This document shows positions 1 to 8,169 of a stretch of DNA of 64,000 nucleotides, piece by piece. The position numbers were made by a program, and so were the translations under genes. The notes beneath the pieces were generated by a model, which was not told the origin of the DNA, searched no databases, and worked only from the letters and a program-made list of their open reading frames with translations. The stretch's first letter is position 1, and each line of letters begins with the position of its first letter. This DNA is from an uncultured Victivallales bacterium. GTDB taxonomy: Bacteria > Verrucomicrobiota > Lentisphaeria > Victivallales > UBA1829. The stretch covers positions 1 through 64,000 of the forward strand of contig CAKUDG010000016.1 of NCBI GenBank assembly GCA_934644965.1, written 5' to 3'.

Positions 1-32
1 CCAGCGTCTCGCCGCTGGATCGCGACAAGGTC
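1..32 (-). repeat. Double-hairpin repeat, family B, copy 1
   Basis: On the minus strand this holds GACCTTGTCGC followed by CCAGCGGCGAGACGCTGG, a CCAGCG/CGCTGG stem-loop. A near-identical element lies at 31542-31576. Both copies lie just downstream of a minus-strand gene (yceD here, tonB there) and in the same orientation relative to that gene. The element touches the window edge, so it may continue to the left. A role in 3'-end formation is inference. Confidence 0.6.
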
Positions 33-104
33 ACAGACCTTGACCTCGAGAAAAATGCTCATCGCATTTTTCCGTATTTCCGAGAGAAAAAATCACCTGG
101 ATAT

Positions 105-596
105 TTACTTTTTCAAGTCATCCAGAGCCGACCAGGGAGAATCATCCGGAGTGAGAGGAGCCGTTCCCCCCGCAGACGCGGCGCATCGGCACTCCTCCCG
201 ATTGAGATTTGCTCCGCAATGAGGACAAATCCCCTTGCAGTCTTCAGAGCAATGGAAATTCTGAGGCATGGCCAGAAGAAGCTCCTCCCGGATGTCATCC
301 GTAATGATGATTTCCCTGTTCACTGCATTTTCAAAATGCAAACAGAGTTTCTCCGTCTTCAAAAGCAGTTCCATCGGAGCAAGACAGCGGACACATTCGG
401 TTTTCAGCGGGACTTCCGCTGTCCCCGTCACAAGCAGATCCTGTCCCGCCATGACGGCATACAAATGATAGCGTATGTCTCCCGATGCCTCGATCGGAGG
501 CACCGCTCCGGAACGAAGTTCCAGAATATCGGAGGATTCCGTCCCCTCTACGGGGAGCCCCTCTTCTGTGATATGTGCAGTATTGATCTTGATCAT
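105..596 (-). CDS. yceD: YceD/DUF177-family protein
   Basis: A 163-residue protein resembling the YceD/DUF177 family, linked in other bacteria to 23S rRNA accumulation. The family signature CVRC is in the middle, followed by a DIREELLLAMP segment and a Cys cluster near the C-terminus (HCSEDCKGICPHCG, then CRC) that could bind a metal. I start at ATG 596 (MIKINTAH) because the upstream in-frame extension has no family character. In many bacteria rpmF (ribosomal protein L32) follows directly; here the 104 bases after the stop hold no L32 reading frame, only the family B hairpin repeat. The family call is fairly secure; the function is by analogy. Confidence 0.8.
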   Translation of the reverse strand: MIKINTAHITEEGLPVEGTESSDILELRSGAVPPIEASGDIRYHLYAVMAGQDLLVTGTAEVPLKTECVRCLAPMELLLKTEKLCLHFENAVNREIIITDDIREELLLAMPQNFHCSEDCKGICPHCGANLNREECRCAASAGGTAPLTPDDSPWSALDDLKK

Positions 597-730
597 ACGA
601 TTTGTCTGTCCTCCATTCTTTTCATCATTCCCCGGCAGGGGCAAAACATATGCATCAATCCGAATGCAGCTCCGGAGCGGGGAGACTGCTTTTCTCTGCC
701 CTGTCTCCAGACTCTCTATCCCCCCCGCGC

Positions 731-1213
731 TTATGACAGCTTTTTATGAATGCAGTGCGCCACATGCGGAGGTACAAAGGAGGAAATATCCCCCCCGCAT
801 CGGGCGATTTCCTTGATCAGACGGGAACTGACAAAGGAATATTCCGGACTCGGCATCATGAAAAGAGTCTCACATTTTTCATTCAGTCCGCGGTTCATCA
901 GAGCCATCTGGAACTCGTATTCAAAATCCGAAACCGCACGGAGACCGCGAATGACAGCGGACGCCTGGAACTTTTCCAGCGCATTGACCAGCAACCCGTC
1001 AAAATGCGAGACCTCCACATTGTCCAGCCCCAGAAGACGCGCTCCCTCCCGCAGCATTTCCATTCTTTCCTCCGCCGAGAAGAGCGGACTCTTTTCCGCA
1101 TTGGCCGCCACCGCAATCACGACCCGGTCGAAAATCCGGCTGGCCCTTGCCGCCACATCCAGATGCCCGTTTGTGACAGGATCAAAACTCCCAGGATACA
1201 GAATCGTTCTCAT
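731..1213 (-). CDS. coaD: Phosphopantetheine adenylyltransferase
   Basis: Transfers AMP from ATP to 4'-phosphopantetheine, the penultimate step of coenzyme A synthesis, in the cytoplasm. At 160 residues it matches the family length. Visible motifs are GSFDPVTNGHLD near the N-terminus (nucleotidyltransferase T/HxGH-type loop), RGLRAVSDFEYE in the middle and SSRLIKEIA near the end. The start ATG at 1213 overlaps the TGA of the upstream gene as ATGA (1210-1213), implying translational coupling. A longer in-frame start at 1261 would lie inside the preceding gene and is rejected. Confidence 0.97.
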   Translation of the reverse strand: MRTILYPGSFDPVTNGHLDVAARASRIFDRVVIAVAANAEKSPLFSAEERMEMLREGARLLGLDNVEVSHFDGLLVNALEKFQASAVIRGLRAVSDFEYEFQMALMNRGLNEKCETLFMMPSPEYSFVSSRLIKEIARCGGDISSFVPPHVAHCIHKKLS

Positions 1214-1521
1214 GATGCCGGCTCCACCACATTGAGCGAGGACTCCCTCACCATTCCGCAAATTTTTTCACGATAACGCCGCATATGCTCCGATTCCAGA
1301 TGTGCCTTGAGCGCCTCCAGGCTTTCCCAGCCTTCCAGAATGGTCACCACATCCGGAGAACAACGCTGCTGCTTTGAGAGCCCGGAAGGAAAATCCACCG
1401 CAGGCTGATACATCAGACAGCCGTTTTCGGCACGCACATTCGGGACATTCGCATTCAGAATTTCCAGAAATTCTGCCCTCATCCCCTCCTTGAGTTCCGA
1501 GGTCGCAATCACATAAATCAT
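1210..1521 (-). CDS. Antibiotic biosynthesis monooxygenase (ABM)-fold protein
   Basis: A 103-residue protein with the small ferredoxin-like ABM/YgiN fold pattern: an N-terminal MIYVIATSELKEG strand, NVRAENGCLMYQ and the C-terminal WESLEALKAHLESEHM segment. Such proteins are quinol monooxygenases, heme-degrading enzymes or uncharacterised dimers; the substrate cannot be deduced. ATG 1521 has AGGAG about 9 bases upstream. It is the first gene of a two-gene unit with coaD (4-base ATGA overlap). The longer in-frame extension to 2004 runs into the neighbouring gene and is low complexity. Confidence 0.8.
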   Translation of the reverse strand: MIYVIATSELKEGMRAEFLEILNANVPNVRAENGCLMYQPAVDFPSGLSKQQRCSPDVVTILEGWESLEALKAHLESEHMRRYREKICGMVRESSLNVVEPAS

Positions 1522-1562
1522 GTTGTTGAACTCCTTGTTCTGTGCCTGTGAGAAAAAAGCAC

Positions 1563-1591
1563 GATATATAAAATGCCACGTCCTCCGCCAA
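1563..1591 (-). promoter_or_regulatory. Predicted sigma70-type promoter for the ABM-coaD unit
   Basis: On the minus strand, TTGGCG (1586-1591) and TATATC (1563-1568) are separated by 17 bases, about 40 bases upstream of the start at 1521. Prediction from spacing and consensus only. Confidence 0.45.
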
Positions 1592-1768
1592 TATGCAAAC
1601 ATGAAATCCGGGCATCCCCCTGAAAAGATTTCTCCCCCTTTTTTCTCCTCCGTCTCATTCCCTTGATTTCCACACTCTTTCTTTTTCGGTTTTTTCTTCT
1701 TTCCCTTCTTTCCGGTGGAGAAGAAAACGGCAGGGCGCGGAACGCGGCAGGGAAAGGGAGAAACTCCT

Positions 1769-3052
1769 TCAGCAATCCATCCGGAGACAGGAAAAGGGGA
1801 AGTCCGTTTCGCAGGAATCGCTTTTTCCTTGGAGAAACGCGGAAAAAAAGTCTTCCGCGGCAGACTCCTTTTCCGGCGCAGAAGAAGTGACGAAGCGACC
1901 TTCCGGAAGAGTGTCCGGGACGGCAGCGGCAGAAGAGGAGGATGACCACGCCGAAATACGGAGTCCCGGCACATTCCTCGCCAGAAAAGTGGGGACTCCG
2001 GCAATCCGTTCCCGATGAGTTTCCCGCTTGAAATCCCGGATGAGGAAATTTTTCACGCGCGTTTCGCACTGGATCAGAGCCAGTTGCAAAGGCCGGTCTG
2101 CGGAGAGATGCGTCCGGAAACCGTGAATGAGGATATTTTCAATACATCCGCAGCCTTCAGGGAAATCCTCCTCCCGGAAAAGGGGTGTTCTGCAATATCT
2201 TGCCGCATCGAGGTTGAGGGCAAAATGCCGGCATCCGGCCTCGATGTTTTCAAAGAGGATGTTCCGGATCGGAGAGCTTACGCTGAGCATCCGGATCACG
2301 CTGTAACAATCCTCGGCGCGGACATTGCGGATGATGAGGTTTTCAATCGGACCACAGCAGAGATCCAGATTTTCCAGACGCACCATGCTGTCATCGGCAT
2401 TCAGTGCAATCAAATCGTCATTCGTCTGGCCTTTGGAGAGCACGCGGACATTTTCCACAATTCCGTTCCTGACACAGCCTCCGAAATGCAGCCCGTCCTG
2501 ATTGAACGCCGGCTTTTCACTGGAGATCCTGAGATCCCGGATGAGAAAATCATCCAGGCGGGACATCCGGAGATTGTAGACTACGGAATTGGCAAGCTCC
2601 ATATTTTCCAGATGAAGACCGCGGACATGGAAGAAATCGAGAGTCGTTCCCGACCATGCATCGCTGCGGAAAAGATCCGGATCCTTGGTATTGAATCGGC
2701 CGCTGTTGTTTCCATCCCAGATTCCGCCGGTGATCCGGATGTCTTCATTTCCGTTTTCGTGATCGGCGTTGGTCAGCAGGAAATCGCCGCGCTGTTTCGG
2801 GGTTTCGCCGCAGAGGAAAAGACGGGCTCCCGGAGCGGCGTCGATGCAGGTATGGGAACGGACGAACAAGGTCCGGGTGATCCGATAGCGTCCTTCGGGA
2901 ATCCGGAGGATCCGTTTTTCAGTGTCAAGGGCTTTCTGAATGGGGCCGGAATCATCGGCCGTGCCGTCGCCTACGGCTCCGAAATCTCTGATGTCGATCT
3001 GCTGCCAGTCTTTCATTTTTTCTGTCCTGTTTTTCCTCTCCGGGGAATTCAT
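1769..3052 (-). CDS. Pectate-lyase/GH28-like right-handed beta-helix protein
   Basis: A 427-residue protein. Residues about 17-40 (IDIRDFGAVGDGTADD, then an IQKALD helix) are the standard N-terminal signature of the Pectate_lyase_3/GH28 superfamily. A series of beta-helix rungs follows (LHLENMELANS, FLIRDLRISS, IENLIIRNVRA). The catalytic-region analogues NQDG and NDD of polygalacturonases are present, but I do not see the usual GHG triplet, so substrate and activity are uncertain. The last ~70 residues are Ser/Ala-rich and unlike the family. No signal peptide is evident. ATG 3052 is chosen because GGAAGGAG lies just upstream; ATG 3016 is the alternative. Confidence 0.75.
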   Translation of the reverse strand: MNSPERKNRTEKMKDWQQIDIRDFGAVGDGTADDSGPIQKALDTEKRILRIPEGRYRITRTLFVRSHTCIDAAPGARLFLCGETPKQRGDFLLTNADHENGNEDIRITGGIWDGNNSGRFNTKDPDLFRSDAWSGTTLDFFHVRGLHLENMELANSVVYNLRMSRLDDFLIRDLRISSEKPAFNQDGLHFGGCVRNGIVENVRVLSKGQTNDDLIALNADDSMVRLENLDLCCGPIENLIIRNVRAEDCYSVIRMLSVSSPIRNILFENIEAGCRHFALNLDAARYCRTPLFREEDFPEGCGCIENILIHGFRTHLSADRPLQLALIQCETRVKNFLIRDFKRETHRERIAGVPTFLARNVPGLRISAWSSSSSAAAVPDTLPEGRFVTSSAPEKESAAEDFFSAFLQGKSDSCETDFPFSCLRMDC

Positions 3053-3072
3053 GATGCTCCTTCCGACGCATT

Positions 3073-3100
3073 AATATAGTCCTTTTTCCGCACCGGGCAA
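3073..3100 (-). promoter_or_regulatory. Predicted promoter for the GH28-like gene
   Basis: Minus-strand TTGCCC (3095-3100), a 16-base spacer and TATATT (3073-3078), just upstream of the start at 3052. It lies in the divergent region shared with gmhB. Confidence 0.4.
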
Positions 3101-3193
3101 TTTCTTTTTCCGCAATCGGGGTGTATCTTATCGGCCATTGAATTCAAGAAAAGGCGGGAGGGGGAAAACAAGAAAGGACGTTTCAGCTTCATT

Positions 3194-3760
3194 ATGATGA
3201 ACAGGGCTTTTTTCCTGGATCGGGACGGTGTCCTTATCCTGGACAAACATTATCTCTCCGATCCCGGACAGGTGGAACTGTTTCCCGGCACCGCAAAGGC
3301 GCTCCGCCGGATGCGCAGCTGCGGATATAAGATCATCGCTGTTTCCAATCAGTCCGGAATCGCCCGGGGATACTTCACTTTCGAGGACCTGGAGCGCGTT
3401 CAGGAACGGATCGACGAACTCCTCCGCAGGGAGAACGCCCAAATTGACGCATGGTATTACTGTCCACATTATCCCGGCGGAAAAGTTCCCGCCTATTCCG
3501 TTGTCTGTTCCTGCCGGAAGCCCGCCCCGGGGCTGATCCTGAAGGCGGCGGAGGAACAGAATATTGATCTCGGCTTCTCTGTTATGATCGGCGACAATCT
3601 TTCGGATCTCCAGGCTGGAAAGGCTGCTGGATGCGGCACGCTTATTCTGCTCAGGACAAAAAATCCGCCTCCTGACATCTCCTCCTGTCCGGAAGCCATG
3701 GAGGCGGATACCCTCTCCGATGCACTGGAATACATCCCAGATACTTGTAGAGGGCAATAA
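3194..3760 (+). CDS. gmhB: D-glycero-beta-D-manno-heptose-1,7-bisphosphate 7-phosphatase
   Basis: A 188-residue HAD-superfamily phosphatase that removes the 7-phosphate in ADP-heptose synthesis for LPS inner core. Motif I is FLDRDGVL, motif II includes SNQSGIARGYF, and motif III/IV is MIGDNLSDLQAGKAAG. The GmhB-specific zinc ligands are visible as CPHYPG and CSCRKPAPG. Length fits the family. The start is ATG 3194 or the adjacent ATG 3197. hldA, the kinase acting just before it, lies at 35703, so the pathway is present but not clustered. Histidinol-phosphate phosphatase is a related alternative, but the Cys/His loop favours GmhB. Confidence 0.9.
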   Translation: MMNRAFFLDRDGVLILDKHYLSDPGQVELFPGTAKALRRMRSCGYKIIAVSNQSGIARGYFTFEDLERVQERIDELLRRENAQIDAWYYCPHYPGGKVPAYSVVCSCRKPAPGLILKAAEEQNIDLGFSVMIGDNLSDLQAGKAAGCGTLILLRTKNPPPDISSCPEAMEADTLSDALEYIPDTCRGQ

Positions 3761-3935
3761 GTCATCTTGCTTCGGAAAATGGGCATACGGCGGGGAAAAC
3801 GATTCCGGATTGCAAGAAGGGGAGGGCAACATGCCTCCTCTCCTCATCTCAGATCCGGGATATTGTTCCGCGCTGCCTGAGCACGCGCATATTTTTCCCT
3901 ATCTGTTTTTCCTCGCCGTATTTTCTTTTCCATTC

Positions 3936-4085
3936 TCAATTCTCCGTCTGCGATTTTCCGGAGGATCGTTTCTGTTTCCTTTTGTTTTTCATTTCATAAT
4001 AAGCAGCCGTCAGAAAAAGCAGCAAAAGACCGCCTGTGATCAGAACGGCCAGAACCGTCAGAAATGTGGAAAACCAGTCTGGCAT
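3936..4085 (-). CDS. Candidate small single-pass membrane protein
   Basis: A 49-residue reading frame starting at ATG 4085: MPDWFSTFL, a continuous hydrophobic helix of about 22 residues (LTVLAVLITGGLLLLFLTAA), then a Lys/Arg-rich tail (KNKRKQKR). AAGGA lies about 14 bases upstream, which is long, and a TAAAAT-like -10 element precedes it. The hydrophobic helix with a basic cytoplasmic tail looks protein-like, but there is no homolog I can name. It faces the 3' end of gmhB. Confidence 0.4.
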   Translation of the reverse strand: MPDWFSTFLTVLAVLITGGLLLLFLTAAYYEMKNKRKQKRSSGKSQTEN

Positions 4086-5310
4086 CGGAATCGAGTTCCT
4101 TATTTTACAAAGTTTGAATTCTGTTGTGAAAAAGAGGAGGGGAGAGCCCGGATCTTTTTTTCTTCCCGGCGCTCCCGGAATTTCCTGCCGGCGGAAAGAA
4201 TTCCGCGCGGACAGGTTCCTGGGAAAAAGGACGGCAGTTCTTCCTTCGCCATAGTAGCCGATATGATTTTCTTCCCTGTTTCTTATTCTCCCGTTTTCCG
4301 GAGACAATGGGAAGAAGCCGCATCCAGCTCTGTGTGAAAGCATGGATTAGCAGGGATGGAGGATTGTCCTGCTTCTTGAGGCGGCTGAGGAGAATCTTCC
4401 CCATCATCCGGAAGAAAGAAGAAGCTTTTTGAAGAGGCATCCGCCCTGTCAAAAAGGGGTGTTTCTTCAGAGGAAACTCCACTTCCCGGCGGTATTTCCC
4501 TCCGGTTTCCGGTGGGGAAGAAATCTGTTCAGGCAGGGGAAAGTCCGTCCGTTTTCTCCGGGCCCGCCCGGACCGGAAGAGTTCTGGAAAGAATCCTTTC
4601 CCTGGTGAGAAGACGTTCACGGAGAGTCGTTCCCGGGAAAGAAGACCAGGCGCAGAAGAATGAGACCGCATGGTCCCGATGGGAAAAGCAAAAGGAAGAG
4701 GCTGAAGAAAAAGCTCTTCCTCCTCCATCGCCTCCGTTCTCTGAGAAAGCCCTGAATCTTCCCGTATTCAGAATGCGCGCATGGCGAGAAAAAAGAAGAG
4801 AGTCTGAAATGTGGGAGGGAATGCCGCAGGAAAGAGCGCTCTCGGCAGTCTTCTCTTTTCCCACCCCTCCAGTCTTCTCCATTCCGGGGAAGTGAGAAGA
4901 GAGTATCCCCCCCTCCTCCGTGCAGGCCAGAGCCGGCAGAACGACACCCTGACAAACGGAAAACAGAAAAAGAAACCCCGTAACGCATAAGAAAAACGGG
5001 AGGCGGACTTTTCTTATCACGTTCAGAAAAGTCGGGTTTCCCCCGCGTATATTATTCCCGGAGGATTTCCCGAAAAAAAGAGACGAGCCTCCGTTGCTGC
5101 TCTCATCGCGTTCCTTCACTTGCGGCATCCTCCTCCCGAAGAAGGGAAGGCAACGGAGCGGCGCCTGAAACACATGGAAAAAAGAGAAAGGCAAAAATTT
5201 CCAGAAGCAAAAACCTTTTCCCTCCTCCGGTCCGTACTGTCCACTCTGTTGTTCTCCCGGCATTTTCTGTTGTCTTTGCGGCATTTGGCATTATGAAGCG
5301 GCGGCGTTTT
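4086..5310. other. Gene-poor stretch between gmhB and mscS
   Basis: About 1.2 kb without a convincing gene, rich in purine/pyrimidine-skewed tracts (GAAAAG, CTTTTCC). The best frame is on the minus strand, ending at 4529. From a GTG at 5020 it would encode a signal-peptide-like hydrophobic head (IRKVRLPFFLCVTGFLFLF), but the rest is compositionally odd, no good ribosome binding site precedes it, and competing frames overlap it. No RNA gene was recognised. Confidence 0.5.
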
Positions 5311-6714
5311 TTATTCCGCAGGGACATCTTCCCTGGGATCGAGATTTTTTGTTTTCTCCTCCCGGAGAAAGAGGGGATGTCCGGGATCCCCGCGGAGATA
5401 ATTGGTCACAGAAGGGAATGCAATGGAAAGTCCGGCGGAATTGAATTCCTGCAGGATTTTCAGATTGATTTCATTCCGCATCCGGTCTTCCTCCTTGAAT
5501 CCGCAGGCTTTCAGCCACAGGATGACTTCGATGTCCAGTGCGGAAGCGCCGAAATCATGAAAGGTGACGATCGGTTTATAGAGATCGGGATCCGCTCCGT
5601 GGAAATCGTCGACGATTCCGTGAAGGATTTGCATGGCCTGGCGGATCTGTTCCGGCGTACTGTCATAGACAAGTCCGATGGTAAAGAGCATCCTGAGATG
5701 TCCGGCGGCGCTGACATTTTCAATGGAGGAATCCGTGAGAATGCTGTTCGGCACGCAGACCACGCTTTCGGACGCTGTCCTGAGGCGACAGGAACGCATG
5801 CCGACCTCTTCCACAATTCCGTCCATTCCGTTGAAACGGATTCTGTCTCCGATATGGAAAGGCTTGTCCAGTACGATGATCACTGCTCCCAGAAAATTTG
5901 TCAGGGTTTCTTTCGCGAGGAAGGCCGTGGCAAGCCCAAGTGCGCCTGCGCCGGTCAGAACGGTGGCAATGTTCAACTCAAAAATGCTCTGTCCGATGAA
6001 AAGCACAGTCAGTACCCAGATCAGAACTTTGACGGTCTTCCGGATGATATTGACCAGCAGACAATCCAAACTGATGTCGCTCCGCGAAGCAATCGCTCCC
6101 AGAATCCCGTTGAACACTTCCACCACGCGGAACACTCCCCATACCACTATCAGGGTCAGGATCGTGAAGAAAATTTTCAGATCAAACGGATAGACCGCAT
6201 CCGGAAGGGAATTCAGGATTGGCAGCAGAAAAAAGAAAACAGACAGTGTCACAAACAGGAAAATAATCGGAAGCGACAGACTCGAAATCAATTGCCAGCG
6301 GAGAGGAAGCGACTTGTGTGCATTCCTTGCCTTCTCAATCCTGCGCCGCACGAGAATCCGCATGAGCATGACAGCGAGAAATCCGATTCCCGCGGCAGAT
6401 CCGCTCCCCAGAATCAGGCAGATCAACGCATCTTTTTCCCGTGTGAACCAGTCTCCGGCTCCGCGCACATCTTCTCTTAGACTCCTTTCAATTTCATCCT
6501 GAGTCAAGATGGGATAGTCTGCTTCTCCCTTCCTGACGGCCTCCGTTTTTTCCAAAGTGGGGGATTCCTCCTCTTCCCCCGGCACCACCGGAGTCAGCAT
6601 TTCCTGAGAGCTATCCCCGGAAAAAGCAGGAGACACAATAAACAGTCCCGGACAAAACAGTATTGCAAGGCAACACAGTAAACTTCTGATCCATTCAGAT
6701 CCCTTTTCTCTCAT
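5311..6714 (-). CDS. MscS-family mechanosensitive channel
   Basis: A 467-residue inner-membrane channel of the MscS family, expected to release solutes on hypo-osmotic shock. A signal-peptide-like segment covers residues about 8-32, followed by a polar periplasmic stretch and at least four hydrophobic helices (GSGSAAGIGFLAVMLM; SSLSLPIIFLFVTLSVF; FFTILTLIVVWGVF; KVLIWVLTVLFIG). The pore-lining TM3 follows as VLTGAGALGLATAFLAKETL, then the MscS beta domain (KPFHIGDRIRF, GIVEEVGMRSC, VVCVPNSIL). It is longer than E. coli MscS (286 aa) because of the N-terminal extension. ATG 6714 has GGACG a few bases upstream. Confidence 0.93.
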   Translation of the reverse strand: MREKGSEWIRSLLCCLAILFCPGLFIVSPAFSGDSSQEMLTPVVPGEEEESPTLEKTEAVRKGEADYPILTQDEIERSLREDVRGAGDWFTREKDALICLILGSGSAAGIGFLAVMLMRILVRRRIEKARNAHKSLPLRWQLISSLSLPIIFLFVTLSVFFFLLPILNSLPDAVYPFDLKIFFTILTLIVVWGVFRVVEVFNGILGAIASRSDISLDCLLVNIIRKTVKVLIWVLTVLFIGQSIFELNIATVLTGAGALGLATAFLAKETLTNFLGAVIIVLDKPFHIGDRIRFNGMDGIVEEVGMRSCRLRTASESVVCVPNSILTDSSIENVSAAGHLRMLFTIGLVYDSTPEQIRQAMQILHGIVDDFHGADPDLYKPIVTFHDFGASALDIEVILWLKACGFKEEDRMRNEINLKILQEFNSAGLSIAFPSVTNYLRGDPGHPLFLREEKTKNLDPREDVPAE

Positions 6715-6930
6715 GGTGCGTCCTTTTTATGATTCCTCACGCGCTTGATTTTCTTTATCCTTTGCCGGAGGAGGCAACGGAAAAAAACACTTCTTCCTTC
6801 CTGCTTTTACTTTACGCCGGAAACTCATTTTTTCCAATTCCAGGAAAAAATCGGCTGCATAATAGAAGAAGAGATGCCGGGAGCGAAACGCTGGCCGCCG
6901 GAGGCAAAAAAAATAAAATAAAAATAAAAA

Positions 6931-7003
6931 CATGAGGGCTGCTCGCCCTCATACTCCCCGGCAGGATTGCATCTCCTGCACCTGGCAGGCGTCGCCTGCC
7001 GTA
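6931..7003 (-). repeat. Triple-hairpin repeat, family A, copy 1
   Basis: A 73-base element with three stem-loops: GAGGGC/GCCCTC, GCAGGA/TCCTGC and GGCAGGC/GCCTGCC. Copy 2 lies 38 bases to the right and copy 3 at 31432-31502. T/A-rich runs border each copy. Read on the minus strand, both copies here lie downstream of the exonuclease gene ending at 7120. Confidence 0.9.
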
Positions 7004-7041
7004 TTTTTTTTATTTTCTCTTTATTTTTTTTTTTTGAAAAG

Positions 7042-7114
7042 CATGAGGGCTGCTCGCCCTCATACTCCCCGGCAGGATTGCATCTCCTGCACCCGGCAGG
7101 CGTCGCCTGCCGTA
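7042..7114 (-). repeat. Triple-hairpin repeat, family A, copy 2
   Basis: Nearly identical to copy 1 in the same orientation, starting only a few bases past the stop codon of the exonuclease gene. On the minus strand the order is A-rich run, GGCAGGC stem, GCAGGA stem, GAGGGC stem, then a T-rich run. That order suits a transcription terminator or 3'-end stabiliser. Confidence 0.9.
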
Positions 7115-7119
7115 TTTTT

Positions 7120-7932
7120 TTATTTTTTTGGGAAAATTCCTTTCAAGGCATCCGCAGCAATTTTTTTCACGTCCGCTTCAAAATCCGACTTGATGATCCA
7201 GCGCAGAAAATCCGGATTGTCCACGGCAATCTTCGCCAGAGGAATTCCCGCATTCCTTCCGAAACCGATGACCGCAACTCCATTCCTCCATTTGAACTTC
7301 CCCCCGCGGTCGACCGCATCCGGATTCTGCTGACAGCAGAAGGCATGCAGAGAATCCAGGTCGGTCGGAAAAAGCTCGACCGTTTCGGGGAGTTGCGACT
7401 TTTCCAGTTTGGAATAGCGTTCCATCTGAGCTTCAAAGATGTCCACTGTGGCAAGAGTGTCCGCCTCCGCGCTGTGTGCATCTTCCATCTTCTTACCGCA
7501 GAAGAACTGATAGGCGGCCGAAAGATTCCGGGGTTCCATTCTGCAGAAAATCGTGTAGACGTCAATAATGCGCCGCCCCTCCAGAGAAAAGGAGAGCCCG
7601 GCGCGCGCAAATTCACGGACAAGCACCGGGATGTCGAAACGGGCGATGTTGTATCCTCCCAGATCACAGCCTTCCAGACAGATGAACAGATTTTTGGAGA
7701 TCTGGCGGAAAGTCGGGGCATCTTTCACATCTTCATCACTGATTTTGTGAATGGCGGTTGCTTCTGGAGGGATCGGCATTTCCGGATTCAGGCGGCGCGT
7801 CTTCACTTCCCGCTGTCCGTCCGGATACAATTTGACCAGAGTCAATTCCACAATTCTGTCCGTAAGTACATTGGTTCCCGTGGTTTCCAGGTCAAAAAAA
7901 ACCAGGGGACGGTCTTTAATCAAGCCGTTCAT
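7120..7932 (-). CDS. DnaQ-like DEDDh 3'-5' exonuclease
   Basis: A 270-residue exonuclease of the DnaQ/polymerase III epsilon superfamily. ExoI is FFDLETTGTN (residues about 12-21), ExoII is GGYNIARFDIPVL, and ExoIII is HSAEADTLATV, giving the D, E, D, D and H metal-binding and catalytic set. The C-terminal ~90 residues (FKWRNGVAVIGFGRNAG onward) are an extension not found in E. coli DnaQ. It could be the replicative proofreader or a stand-alone repair exonuclease; a second DEDDh gene lies at 15003. It is transcribed leftward and ends directly at the family A repeats. Confidence 0.88.
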   Translation of the reverse strand: MNGLIKDRPLVFFDLETTGTNVLTDRIVELTLVKLYPDGQREVKTRRLNPEMPIPPEATAIHKISDEDVKDAPTFRQISKNLFICLEGCDLGGYNIARFDIPVLVREFARAGLSFSLEGRRIIDVYTIFCRMEPRNLSAAYQFFCGKKMEDAHSAEADTLATVDIFEAQMERYSKLEKSQLPETVELFPTDLDSLHAFCCQQNPDAVDRGGKFKWRNGVAVIGFGRNAGIPLAKIAVDNPDFLRWIIKSDFEADVKKIAADALKGIFPKK

Positions 7933-8169
7933 GAAATTTCGTCTCCTCTTGCAGTCTCATACGGTTCCGGAACAATACATCCGGCGCATGCAAAAGAAAA
8001 GTCAGCCTTTGCTGATTTCAGCTGCTTTTTCAGAGGGGCGTGTTCCGGGATGGTTCTGATTCCCCGTCCTTTCTCCTTTGTGCGGGGTGGGATGCGCCTT
8101 TTGTTTCCCGTGCCTGTGTTTTTTTCAGCGATGGTCCTGTTCCGGAGAAGAGGGAGAGGTGGAACCGTA

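Noticed and set aside
1..104. rpmF (ribosomal protein L32) after yceD
   Set aside because: No start codon with an L32-like sequence on the minus strand; the stretch holds an A/T-rich spacer and a hairpin repeat.
4529..5284. 251-codon minus-strand frame with a signal-peptide-like segment
   Set aside because: No ribosome binding site at the likely GTG start, composition is odd (Phe/Ser/Gly rich), and overlapping frames on both strands are equally long, as expected in skewed sequence.
6727..6828. 33-codon minus-strand frame just upstream of mscS
   Set aside because: Ends close to the mscS start and is Lys/Pro rich, but has only a poor ribosome binding site and no recognisable feature.
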